A stretch of 64,000 bases of DNA. It comes from Fictibacillus nanhaiensis. Lineage in GTDB: Bacteria > Bacillota > Bacilli > Bacillales > Fictibacillaceae. Positions 16,711-24,768 of the stretch are shown here, piece by piece. The number at the start of each line of letters is the position of its first letter. Position 1 is the stretch's first letter. The notes beneath the pieces are model-generated. The model made no database searches. It was given only the letters and a program-made list of their open reading frames with translations, and had not been told where the DNA came from. Where the stretch lies: assembly GCF_019801215.1 (NCBI RefSeq), contig NZ_JAHVJO010000003.1, positions 186,001-250,000 of the forward strand, read 5' to 3'. Made by a program: the position numbers and the translations under genes.

Positions 16711-17364
16711 TTATAGTGTTTCACCTGAGGCAGTCGTCACTTGAATGGCTTCAGGAACCACTACGTTTATGTTGGAATAGCCGCCTGCTCTAAATATGCC
16801 TCTTTCATGTGGAATAGAATGAATCGTTAGATAAAGTGTATTTCCGATCACCTTTGTATCTGCTACTTTTTTTAATGGCAACGTCGTGTCTTTATTCTTC
16901 TCTTTATACATCATTGAAGTATGCGTTCCAAAAACATGAAGATCAGATTCTGTTGATCGTTGCACATAAACATTGTTTGCCTCTCCGTTTACCAAAACCA
17001 CTTTTTTAATAGATGGTGATATAGACTCTTCATAGGAAGGGAGTTTCTTTGTAATCTCTTTAGCGTACAGCGCATTTTCCCATTCTCCAACGAGTCCAGC
17101 TCCTGCTGCAAAAGTAAATACGATGCCACATGTTCCTAATATCGATACAAAGAAAATACTGACAGAATCATATTTTACGAAACTCGTTTCTTTTTTATGA
17201 AAGAATAGATAGCACAAAATTTCGCTTCCTACGATAATTAAGAGAATAGGAACCCAAACATTTATTACATTTTCCTTAAAGTAATGACCAGCGATCAACG
17301 TAACACCGAGCAGTATTAAGGCGGCTCCCATGGAAAAAGTACCAACCCTCCATGTTCTCATCAT
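16711..17364 (-). CDS. Membrane protein of ECF sigma operon (unknown function)
   Basis: 217 residues with three likely membrane helices (about 10-27, 35-54, 68-92) and a C-terminal extracellular beta-rich domain (about 118-217) of the type seen in adhesin-like DUF4097 proteins. The start overlaps the stop of the upstream membrane protein by four bases, so translation is coupled. It is the last gene of the sigma/anti-sigma operon and is probably a target or sensor of that system; this is inference from position. Confidence 0.7.
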   Translation of the reverse strand: MMRTWRVGTFSMGAALILLGVTLIAGHYFKENVINVWVPILLIIVGSEILCYLFFHKKETSFVKYDSVSIFFVSILGTCGIVFTFAAGAGLVGEWENALYAKEITKKLPSYEESISPSIKKVVLVNGEANNVYVQRSTESDLHVFGTHTSMMYKEKNKDTTLPLKKVADTKVIGNTLYLTIHSIPHERGIFRAGGYSNINVVVPEAIQVTTASGETL

Positions 17365-18428
17365 ACTTTTCCTCCACTGAGCTTTTTCTTCGTTCCCATC
17401 AATAACTTAATACCGCCTAAAATCAATAGGAAGGCTACGATTCCCGTTTGAAAATACTCGTGATAATACATATAAAGAGATTGAATATTGTAGTAACGAA
17501 CTAAAAAACGATCCGCAATTGGTACAAGAACCCGATCAAAAATATAGAACATACCTAATGCGATCAGACCGATACCTACCCAGCGCTGATGATAGATTAA
17601 ATACTCCACGACCGGTTTATCTTCAAGGTCATCCGGGTCTTTATTAATCTGCTGCAATGCATCAAAAAAGCTGTAGAACCAAATGATCGGAGCCAGAAAG
17701 AAAAACAGATCAAACCTCAACACATCCAAGATAAAAATGGTAAAAAGGAATGCTGCCATGAGTTGCAAGCCTCTTCTTTGTAACCCTAAATATAAATGAG
17801 CCGTTCCAGGAAAAATCGCTAAAATCGTTGCGAAGATTTTGTTTTTGCCTCCATCTTTTCTTACTTGTTCTAAGTCTTCAAACAAACTTTGGTCCACTAA
17901 AGGCAGCCCAAGATCATTTAATTTCTGAAGCTTTACAATATCAAACATGTTATAGATCCAAATGACCGGGATAATAAATAAGAAGATTAAAAATCCTTCA
18001 TGATTTGTCCATATGGTTACGAAAAAAATCATACTAGCGAGTCCAAAAAATGCGGCTAAAAACGTTAATCCCCTGTTCGCTAATCCAAGGTGTAAATGTC
18101 CACAGCCTGGAACGAAAGCGAGCATAATCGTTCTGGAATGATTTGTTTTCACTCCACCGTCATCCGCTGTTTCAATTGTTGCAGCTGCATTTATTTTAAG
18201 CTGTTTATTCCATGTTATTATTAAATCCACTATACTAATGAGCCACACAACCCCTGAAAGGGTAATCAACTCTACCCCACCATTCCAGAGCCCTATCCCT
18301 AAACCAAACATGAAAGGTGCCATAAAGCAAAAGAAGTAAAGAGCTGCCCGAATTCTTTTTAAATAAAAATGGCCCATACCTGGAATAATTCCTATGATCA
18401 AACCTAAAATCGGATTTTTTTGTACCAT
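17361..18428 (-). CDS. Polytopic membrane protein with three internal PG-x-GH repeats
   Basis: 355 residues, mostly hydrophobic. A short motif recurs three times: IIPGMGHFYLKR near residue 14, FVPGCGHLHLGLANRG near 107 and IFPGTAHLYLGLQRRG near 206. Each is followed by a helix pair, so the protein appears to be a triplicated two-helix unit. Each repeat has a conserved His after the Gly turn. A last helix pair ends in a basic tail. Third gene of the ECF operon, 12 bases after the anti-sigma gene, with AGGAGGG upstream of its ATG. Biochemical role unknown. Confidence 0.7.
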   Translation of the reverse strand: MVQKNPILGLIIGIIPGMGHFYLKRIRAALYFFCFMAPFMFGLGIGLWNGGVELITLSGVVWLISIVDLIITWNKQLKINAAATIETADDGGVKTNHSRTIMLAFVPGCGHLHLGLANRGLTFLAAFFGLASMIFFVTIWTNHEGFLIFLFIIPVIWIYNMFDIVKLQKLNDLGLPLVDQSLFEDLEQVRKDGGKNKIFATILAIFPGTAHLYLGLQRRGLQLMAAFLFTIFILDVLRFDLFFFLAPIIWFYSFFDALQQINKDPDDLEDKPVVEYLIYHQRWVGIGLIALGMFYIFDRVLVPIADRFLVRYYNIQSLYMYYHEYFQTGIVAFLLILGGIKLLMGTKKKLSGGKV

Positions 18429-18440
18429 CTGTTAACCCTC

Positions 18441-18875
18441 CTATTTTGTGGATTGCAAACGATCAAGTAAAATCAACGTTCGATCCATTAAATTTTCTGT
18501 CATTGATTCTGGAGCTTTATTCGTTACATTGCTCTCAGCATCCTTCCATACCCCTGTTACTTGATGAAACAATCCTGAACTCATTAAATAAACAGTTAAT
18601 GAGGCTGCAATCACATAATGAATCATTGGATGTTGTTTATTTTTTCTTTTTTGTTGTTTCTTTTTTGGTGTAACGTTCATCTCTTTTAAGAGTTCTTCCA
18701 TTTGTCCAATCGGTGTTTCCGGTACTTTAAAGTGATTAAATTGATCATTAACCCGAAGGTAGTCTGCCAAACATACGTCACACCCGTACAAATGGTCTTC
18801 CATGATAACTTGCTGTTCTAGGTGTATGGATCCATCCACATATGACTTCCATTCTTTTTCTGTAAAGTGTTTCAT
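18441..18875 (-). CDS. Anti-sigma factor with zinc-finger (zf-HC2) domain
   Basis: 144 residues from the ATG at 18875, which overlaps the sigma gene stop as ATGA and has AAGGAGG before it. The N-terminus carries the ZAS motif His-x3-Cys-x2-Cys (DHLYGCDVCLADY). A basic linker (KKKQQKRKNKQ) precedes one membrane helix (about 84-102), leaving about 40 residues outside. This is the standard design of a membrane-bound anti-sigma factor holding its ECF sigma at the membrane. Cognate partner is the sigma gene immediately upstream. Confidence 0.88.
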   Translation of the reverse strand: MKHFTEKEWKSYVDGSIHLEQQVIMEDHLYGCDVCLADYLRVNDQFNHFKVPETPIGQMEELLKEMNVTPKKKQQKRKNKQHPMIHYVIAASLTVYLMSSGLFHQVTGVWKDAESNVTNKAPESMTENLMDRTLILLDRLQSTK

Positions 18876-19387
18876 TTGGCATCCTCCTTCCAATGTTCTT
18901 TCACCCACTGGCGTGCACGATAGAGCTTCATTTCAATTGTTTTTTCCTGTACACCTTGATTCTCTGCAATTTCTCGATGCGATTTGTCCTCCAAATAAAA
19001 AGCAGTCAATACCTCTCTATAATTTTGTGGAACCCCTTCAAGTTTGCGATGCAAGTCTTGCCTTGTTTCTTTCTCGAAAAATGCTTGCTCCGGTTGACAG
19101 AGGGACCCTTGAATGAAGTATATTTCTTTTTCGCTGCCATCTTCTTTCGGTTTACGCTGCTTTTTCCTAACAAAATCAATTGCTTTATTTACCGCAATTC
19201 TTGCCATCCATGTTTTTAGTCCTTGATGCTGATACTCGGGGAGAGAATGGAAGATCTTTAAGAATACATCCTGAAGAATTTCTTCTGTATCTTCCGATGT
19301 TTTCGCAATTGGATGAATGGTACGAAAAAGATACGGTCGATATTTCTCGTAAAAAATTCTAAAAGCCTGTTCATTTCCGCTCAACAA
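18872..19387 (-). CDS. ECF-type RNA polymerase sigma factor
   Basis: About 171 residues with region 2 (AFRIFYEKYRPYLF ... EEILQDVFLKIF) and region 4 (VPQNYREVLTAFYLEDKSHREIAE, then VQEKTIEMKLYRARQ). It should direct transcription of its own operon. The start is uncertain: the TTG at 19387 has no ribosome site nearby, while AGGAG is 11 bases before an in-frame ATT at 19396, which would give the typical ECF opening MSLLLSGNEQAF. No ATG or GTG lies in frame upstream for at least 60 bases. CGTCTATATA upstream of the AGGAG might be an autoregulated -10 region, a weak guess. Confidence 0.85.
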   Translation of the reverse strand: MLSGNEQAFRIFYEKYRPYLFRTIHPIAKTSEDTEEILQDVFLKIFHSLPEYQHQGLKTWMARIAVNKAIDFVRKKQRKPKEDGSEKEIYFIQGSLCQPEQAFFEKETRQDLHRKLEGVPQNYREVLTAFYLEDKSHREIAENQGVQEKTIEMKLYRARQWVKEHWKEDAK

Positions 19388-19501
19388 TAATGAAATTAAT
19401 ACTTTATCTCCTATATTCCTCTCCCCCTTTCTTGTTGACCTACTTATATAGACGATTCTTTAGGATTCAACCCCTACAGTTTTTTTAAAAAAAGATATAA
19501 C

Positions 19502-19623
19502 TTAAAAAGCAATACCACTTCTGGCATTGCTTAGTCCCATTAAGATGTTGTTGAATTCATACGGTATCATCTTCTCTAACTCACTCTCAGTTTGTCTTCT
19601 TGGTAAATTTTAATTAATTTCAT
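19502..19623 (-). pseudogene. Possible small gene broken by a frameshift
   Basis: An ATG at 19623 preceded by AGGA at 7 bases starts MKLIK, then the frame soon hits a stop; shifting by one base in an A-run gives a continuous second part reading LPRRQTESELEKMIPYEF and then NNILMGLSNARSGIAF to a TAA at 19502. Joined, they would make a protein of about 40 residues with helical, amphipathic composition. A terminator overlaps its end. I do not recognise a family. It could equally be chance, so confidence is low. Confidence 0.25.
19507..19532 (-). terminator. Hairpin with T-run on the minus strand
   Basis: AAGCAAT-CCA pairs with TGG-ATTGCTT, and on the minus strand TTTTTAAG follows. There is no intact gene directly upstream, which suggests a small RNA or the broken small gene noted here. 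Confidence 0.5.
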
Positions 19624-19770
19624 ATATGATTCCTAATGTATTAGATTGAATAACATAGCTATGTACAAATTTATTACATTAAATTAATTTTTTACCATTA
19701 TCGTAAACCTATGGAACAAATTTTTCAAGACTGAATGACTACTACCTTTTGCTTTTACTGTAGTTGAGAT

Positions 19771-19930
19771 GCTTTATGCTCCCCTCCCAGGTTTTATGCT
19801 CGCCCTTCAGGTTTTATGCTCGCCCCACAAGTTTTATGCTCGCGCCACAAGTTTTATGCTCGCGCCACAGGTTTTATGATCGCCCTTCAGGTTTTATGCT
19901 CGCCGTACAAGTTTTATGCTCGCGCCGAAA
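19771..19930 (+). repeat. Tandem array 1: eight exact 20-bp units with TTTATGCTCG core
   Basis: Eight consecutive 20-bp units with no change in period, typically GTTTTATGCT followed by CGCGCCACAA or close variants (first unit GCTTTATGCT CCCCTCCCAG, one unit with TGAT for TGCT). The first half is nearly invariant and the second varies among few types. It fills the gap between the hom terminator and the upstream region of the ECF operon. The rest of the roughly 600-base gap (19388-20007) holds two hairpins, the possible broken small gene and otherwise A/T-rich sequence. Confidence 0.92.
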
Positions 19931-19948
19931 GAGATAAATTTCCTCAAA

Positions 19949-19982
19949 AAAAACATTGCAGAAGCCAAGCTGCAATGTTTTG
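19949..19982 (-). terminator. Terminator of the methionine operon
   Basis: AAACATTGCAG and CTGCAATGTTT form an 11-bp perfect stem with an 8-base loop, followed on the minus strand by eight T. It lies 26 bases past the hom stop codon. Confidence 0.85.
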
Positions 19983-20007
19983 TTTCACTTGATGGAGCCC
20001 TTATTCC

Positions 20008-21273
20008 TTATAAATTAATGACTTGTTTAATCTCTTTTTCTCTATTATGAACTTCCTTACTGCTCGCCACATCATAGATTTGAGTATTTGCCTCTATCAA
20101 CAGTGTGTCTGCTGCCTCTTTCCAACACGTAATTAAGGAATAGAACTGTCCATCTTTTTCTTCCTGTCTCAATACTTGAATAGCGTTGCTTGCTACATAA
20201 TTAACGGTTAACGGTTTAGGTCCAATTACGGCATACTGTTTCTTATTACTCTGCTTAGCCTCATCGTCTTCTCTATGAGTGACATCACAGGACTTGTTAA
20301 ACACGTTGTTCCTGCTGGATTGAAACACGTATGTCAAATCCTCCACCATGGCGCTAGCCGTTGGAAGTTTGCCTGCCCCAGCTCCTTGCAGGGTCACTTT
20401 TCCTGCTAGACTTGTTTCAATCATCACTGCGTTTTGTACACCTTCAATTCCATATAGGGAATGCTCAGCATCCAAAAGTACTGGTTTAACAGATGCCAAA
20501 AGCTCGCCACTGTCATGATGGATTTGTGCTAAATGCTTAATTCGATATCCCCATTCCTTAAAAACCTCTATATGGTTCTGAGCCACGTGTGTAATGCCGC
20601 TTCGGTCAACTCGCTCCCAGTCTGGGGCATAACCGAAAGATAGTTCACTTAAAATAATCAGCTTATAAAACGCATCAAAACCTTCCACATCATTAACAGG
20701 GTCTGCCTCTGCGTACCCAAGTTTCTGCGCTGTTTTTAATGCATCTTCAAAAGCTAATCCCTTTTCACGCATGTTGCTTAAAATATAGTTTGAGGTACCA
20801 TTTAAAATGGCTTCTATTGAGAGAATGTTGTTCACTTGCAAGAGCTGAGAAATACTGCGGATGATCGGTGTGCCGCCTGCTGTTGTTGCTTCAAAACCAA
20901 CAGAAACACCTGCCTCACTCGCTTGGTTTAATAGCGTTTTACCATGTCTCGCAAACATCACTTTGTTCGCTGTAATAACGTGGCAACCTTTTTCGATGGC
21001 TTTTTTTAAATAGGTGAACCCAGGCTCTTCTCCCACTATGGCTTCAAAGACAACCTGCAGATCAGGTATGCGTAAGATCTCTTCAAAGTCTGTTGTTACA
21101 CGTACATTTTCATCAATATCACGTTTTTTCGTTCCATCCTTCACTAAGACAGCTTCAATAACAATGTCACTTCCAAGCACAGACTTAAGTTGCTCTTTGT
21201 GTGTTTTTAATGATTCATAAACACCTTGCCCAACCGTTCCAAAACCGAGCAGTGCCGCTTTAATAGGTGCCAT
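20008..21273 (-). CDS. hom: Homoserine dehydrogenase
   Basis: 421 residues. The NAD(P)-binding start is LLGFGTVGQGVYESL, with the ANK motif (VITANKVMFARHG), the conserved catalytic region GTSNYILSNM and GYAEADPVNDVEG, and a C-terminal stretch of about 70 residues in the ACT-domain position. It converts aspartate semialdehyde to homoserine, the precursor of methionine and threonine. It is the last gene of the S-box operon and its start overlaps metX by 14 bases, with AGGAGG 7 bases upstream. Placement in a methionine operon suggests a methionine-dedicated homoserine supply; a second hom with thrC and thrB elsewhere would be expected but is not in the window. Confidence 0.93.
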   Translation of the reverse strand: MAPIKAALLGFGTVGQGVYESLKTHKEQLKSVLGSDIVIEAVLVKDGTKKRDIDENVRVTTDFEEILRIPDLQVVFEAIVGEEPGFTYLKKAIEKGCHVITANKVMFARHGKTLLNQASEAGVSVGFEATTAGGTPIIRSISQLLQVNNILSIEAILNGTSNYILSNMREKGLAFEDALKTAQKLGYAEADPVNDVEGFDAFYKLIILSELSFGYAPDWERVDRSGITHVAQNHIEVFKEWGYRIKHLAQIHHDSGELLASVKPVLLDAEHSLYGIEGVQNAVMIETSLAGKVTLQGAGAGKLPTASAMVEDLTYVFQSSRNNVFNKSCDVTHREDDEAKQSNKKQYAVIGPKPLTVNYVASNAIQVLRQEEKDGQFYSLITCWKEAADTLLIEANTQIYDVASSKEVHNREKEIKQVINL

Positions 21274-22357
21274 ATCGAAGCCTCCTTTCTTGAATCAAAG
21301 CCTCTTTTACAATTGGCCCCCATTTCTCAAACTCTACTAGAAACCCGTCATGTCCAAAGTCCGTATCAATGGAATAAAAAGTACCATATCGGGTATGTTT
21401 CACAAAGTCTTCCATTACGTCTGGGGGATACAGAAGGTCTCCTTCATAGCCGAAACAATAGACTTCTGCCTGAATCTGAGAAGCTGCACGCTTCCAACCT
21501 CCAAGCTTATTGCCGATATCATGGGCATTCATGGCATAGAGAAGGGTCAAATAACTATCCACATCAAACCTTCTCGTAAGCTTCTCTCCCTGATACGTTA
21601 AATAAGAATCTACTTGGAAAAAGGGCTTACCATCTGCATCACGCTCCCGCACTTCACGCTGGAACCTGTCGTTAAAAAGTTTAGGCTGACGGTACGTTAA
21701 GAGTCCTACCATTCTTGCAATCTCTAATCCTACTAACCGCTCTCCTTCTTCTCGCTTACCACTTTTGTAAACAGAATCATTTTCAATCGCGGTTATTGCT
21801 ATCCGGTTAAAAGCAATTCCGTAATCACTCAAATACGGTGTTGCGGCGAACACAAATACTTTTTCTATTAAATAGGGAAATTGAACAGCCCATTCCAGCG
21901 CCTGCATGCCTCCGAGAGATCCACCTAAAACCGCCAAAAGCCGCGGTATGCCTAGAACTTCGAGTGCTTGCCGCTCTGCACGTACCATATCCCTCACCGT
22001 TACAAAAGGAAAAGTGTTTCGGTATGAACTTCCCGTTTTCTCATTCACACTTGTAGGGCCTGTTGAACCGCTGCATCCTCCAAGCACGTTAAAGGTAATG
22101 ACTTGATAGTGGTTTGTATCAATATAGCAACCTGCACCAATCAGTCCTCTCCACCATCCAGGATGCTCTTTTGTCCCATACGCATATTGGTTGCCAGTCA
22201 GCGCATGACATAAAAGTATGACCGGTCCAGTTGAATTGCCGGCTTTTTCAAACGCTAACTCGGCATCCATAATCACTTGACCAGATTCTAAAGTAAAATC
22301 ACCAATCTTTACCTTTCCGATCTTTCGTGTCGTTTCAAGCAAGTTTTTGTAACTCAC
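21260..22357 (-). CDS. metX: Homoserine O-acetyltransferase (MetX)
   Basis: 365 residues of the alpha/beta-hydrolase MetX family. Nucleophile Ser147 lies in GGSLGGMQ; the conserved NVLGGCSGSTGP motif and the C-terminal GHDGFLVE carrying the catalytic His are present, with the Asp probably in GYEGDLLYPP. It transfers acetyl from acetyl-CoA to homoserine, feeding the sulfhydrylase encoded first in this operon. Start is GTG, overlapping the upstream CoA ligase by 23 bases. MetX family members can use succinyl-CoA, so acyl specificity is likely but unproven. Confidence 0.93.
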   Translation of the reverse strand: MSYKNLLETTRKIGKVKIGDFTLESGQVIMDAELAFEKAGNSTGPVILLCHALTGNQYAYGTKEHPGWWRGLIGAGCYIDTNHYQVITFNVLGGCSGSTGPTSVNEKTGSSYRNTFPFVTVRDMVRAERQALEVLGIPRLLAVLGGSLGGMQALEWAVQFPYLIEKVFVFAATPYLSDYGIAFNRIAITAIENDSVYKSGKREEGERLVGLEIARMVGLLTYRQPKLFNDRFQREVRERDADGKPFFQVDSYLTYQGEKLTRRFDVDSYLTLLYAMNAHDIGNKLGGWKRAASQIQAEVYCFGYEGDLLYPPDVMEDFVKHTRYGTFYSIDTDFGHDGFLVEFEKWGPIVKEALIQERRLRYGTY

Positions 22358-24026
22358 GCGCCTTCAGCTCTCTTCGCAAAATTTTTCCGCTGATCTTTGT
22401 TTTTGGGAGCTCTTCAACCACTTCAATCTCGCGCGGTGCAGCATGTGCTGCAAGCTCGCCTTTCACATAGATCCGGATTTGTTCTAGCAGATCCTGGCTT
22501 TGTGAATACCCCTCTTTTAGCACAACAAAAGCTTTGACGATTTCTCCTCGAATGGGGTCAGGCTTTCCAATCACTCCTGCTTCAGCAACAGCCGGATGTT
22601 CGATAAGCTTACTCTCAACTTCAAACGGACCGATCCTTTCACCAGCAGAATTAATCATATCGTCAGAACGACCTTGAAAAAAGATGTATCCGTCATCATC
22701 ACGGTAAGCGAGGTCACCTGAAACATACCAATCACCCCAGCTAAAATAGGAGTTATACTTTTCTTCGTTTTGCCAAACCTCTTTCATCAAGCTCGGCCAT
22801 GGTGCCTGAATCGCCAGATGTCCTAATGAAAACGGAGGAAGTTCTTTGCCCTCTTCATCCAAAATACTAGCTGTAATTCCAGGAAACGGCTTGCCCATAG
22901 AGCCTGGCTTGATAGGTTCATTCGGCAGGTTTACAATAAGCTGCGCGCCTGTTTCGGTCATCCACCACGTATCATGTATCCTTTTACCAAGAACATGTTT
23001 GCCCCAGTAAACGACTTCTGGATTTAACGGTTCACCTACGCTTAGAATATGGCGCAGTTTTGATAGATCATATTGCTTCGAAAGCTGATTTCCTTTAGCC
23101 ATCAGCATGCGAAATGCAGTAGGTGCACTGTACCAAACGGTAACACCCGCTTTTTCGAGGGTTTCATACCACTGTTCTCCCTTAAAACGCCCACCATAAA
23201 TGACGATCGTTGCTCCATTTAACAGAGGAGCAAACACTCCATAGACCGTTCCTGTTACCCAGCCGGGATGTGCCGTGCACCAATACACATCTTTCTCCTG
23301 AAGATCTAGCACCCACCGGCCTGTTACATATTGCTGAACCATAGCCCGATGAGCGTGAACGATTCCTTTTGGTTTGCCAGTCGATCCAGATGTATAGTGA
23401 ATGTTCAAACCATGTTCCGGATCTACCCATTGAATGATATCTCCCGTGTCACCTATCCCTTTAATCTCATTTTTTATTGAAACTTCACCCCTCTTCCTTT
23501 CTCCATCCGTTAGGAAAACGGTATGAAGACTTGGAAGATCTTCTCTTGGAACTCGCTCATAAAGTTCTTGATTTGTAATTAAAAATGCTCCTTCGCAATC
23601 TGCGATACGGTCTCTTAGCGCGTCAGACATGAACGCTTCAAACAATGGACCAACCACAGCACCTAGTTTAATTGCAGCGAGCATCGCGATGTGACAATCA
23701 GGATGTTTTGGAAGAAAGACAAACACAAAGTCCCCCTTTTTTACTCCATGATTTGAAAAAACCACTGCCCAATCATCTGTTTGTTTTTTAAGCTCCTCAT
23801 ACGTGATTTTACATTCTTGTTTTTCATCTAAATAATGAAGAACTGTTTTTCCTCCCCGTCCCTCTTCTACATGACGATCAACACATTCATAGGCCATATT
23901 GGTTTTACCGTCATCTCTTCTGCTGAATCGCTCAGCCGCTTTCTCCCATGAAAAGAGAACGTTCCCGTTATCTGTTTCCACATTGTATGTTCCGTTAACA
24001 GGATCTATCAGTGCGAGCTTTGTCAT
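22335..24026 (-). CDS. AMP-forming acyl/acetyl-CoA synthetase (AcsA-like)
   Basis: 563 residues, ANL superfamily. The AMP-binding loop is YTSGSTGKPKGIVHAH, followed by the WWMTETG motif, the hinge GRSDDMINSAGERIGP and the C-terminal lysine region KTKISGKILRRE. Size and motifs fit the AcsA-type acetate/propionate-CoA ligases of Bacillus. Its position between a transporter and metX in an S-box operon is unusual; it may supply acetyl-CoA for homoserine acetylation or activate a carboxylic acid released from an imported sulfur compound. Both ideas are inference. Start overlaps the ATP-binding gene by four bases. Confidence 0.85.
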   Translation of the reverse strand: MTKLALIDPVNGTYNVETDNGNVLFSWEKAAERFSRRDDGKTNMAYECVDRHVEEGRGGKTVLHYLDEKQECKITYEELKKQTDDWAVVFSNHGVKKGDFVFVFLPKHPDCHIAMLAAIKLGAVVGPLFEAFMSDALRDRIADCEGAFLITNQELYERVPREDLPSLHTVFLTDGERKRGEVSIKNEIKGIGDTGDIIQWVDPEHGLNIHYTSGSTGKPKGIVHAHRAMVQQYVTGRWVLDLQEKDVYWCTAHPGWVTGTVYGVFAPLLNGATIVIYGGRFKGEQWYETLEKAGVTVWYSAPTAFRMLMAKGNQLSKQYDLSKLRHILSVGEPLNPEVVYWGKHVLGKRIHDTWWMTETGAQLIVNLPNEPIKPGSMGKPFPGITASILDEEGKELPPFSLGHLAIQAPWPSLMKEVWQNEEKYNSYFSWGDWYVSGDLAYRDDDGYIFFQGRSDDMINSAGERIGPFEVESKLIEHPAVAEAGVIGKPDPIRGEIVKAFVVLKEGYSQSQDLLEQIRIYVKGELAAHAAPREIEVVEELPKTKISGKILRRELKARELQKLA

Positions 24027-24754
24027 GCCTCCCCACCTGCTGCTCTCTGTTGGACATTTAAAAGGTTTAAAATGTGTGCTTTCTGTTTTGATAGATAGGC
24101 ATCTCCACGGGTTCGTGGCTTCGTTTTTTCAACATGCACTTCACCAAAAACTTCTCCTGGCTGACCTTTTAAAATAAAGATTCTGTCACAAAGATATAGC
24201 GCTTCGTCAATATCATGAGTCACTAAAATCATTGTCGTCTTTTTTTTCTGCCAAATTGAAAGAAGCAGGTCTTGAAGCTGCATCTTCGTGAAGGCGTCAA
24301 GTGCACTGAACGGTTCATCCAAGAGCAGCACATCTGGATTGGTGATCAGTGCCCTTGCGATCGCTGTCCGCTGCGCCATACCCCCTGACAAGTCTTTTGG
24401 AAAATGGTTTTCAAAACCAGATAAACCGACAAGGTCCAAATATGTTTGATAACGGTTTGTTTTTCGTTCCTCCTTTGGCAAGCCGAATGAAATGTTCGTT
24501 TTTACCGACAACCAAGGTAACAGCCGGGGTTCTTGAAACATCATTCCAATGTTTTTATGATCACTATTATCCGTTGTGATCTTCCCTTCATAGTAGGGAT
24601 CAAGTCCGGAAAGAACTCGAAGTAGAGTACTTTTCCCGCAGCCGCTCGTACCTAGTATTCCGATGACCTCTCCTGTATCTACCGAAAAGTTAATATTCTG
24701 GAAGCCAGTTTTTTCCTTATTAAACGTTCGTTTTAATCTTGTTACGGTAAGCAT
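24023..24754 (-). CDS. ABC transporter ATP-binding protein, sulfonate/nitrate type
   Basis: 243 residues with Walker A GTSGCGKSTL, signature LSGGMAQRTAIARAL, Walker B LLLDEPFSALD and the switch His in VTHDIDEAL. It closely follows SsuB/TauB-type ATPases, which energise uptake of sulfonates and related compounds. It is second-to-last of the transporter genes in the S-box operon. AGGAGGGGG lies before the ATG. Confidence 0.88.
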   Translation of the reverse strand: MLTVTRLKRTFNKEKTGFQNINFSVDTGEVIGILGTSGCGKSTLLRVLSGLDPYYEGKITTDNSDHKNIGMMFQEPRLLPWLSVKTNISFGLPKEERKTNRYQTYLDLVGLSGFENHFPKDLSGGMAQRTAIARALITNPDVLLLDEPFSALDAFTKMQLQDLLLSIWQKKKTTMILVTHDIDEALYLCDRIFILKGQPGEVFGEVHVEKTKPRTRGDAYLSKQKAHILNLLNVQQRAAGGEA

Positions 24755-24768
24755 TTTTCCCCCTCCTT

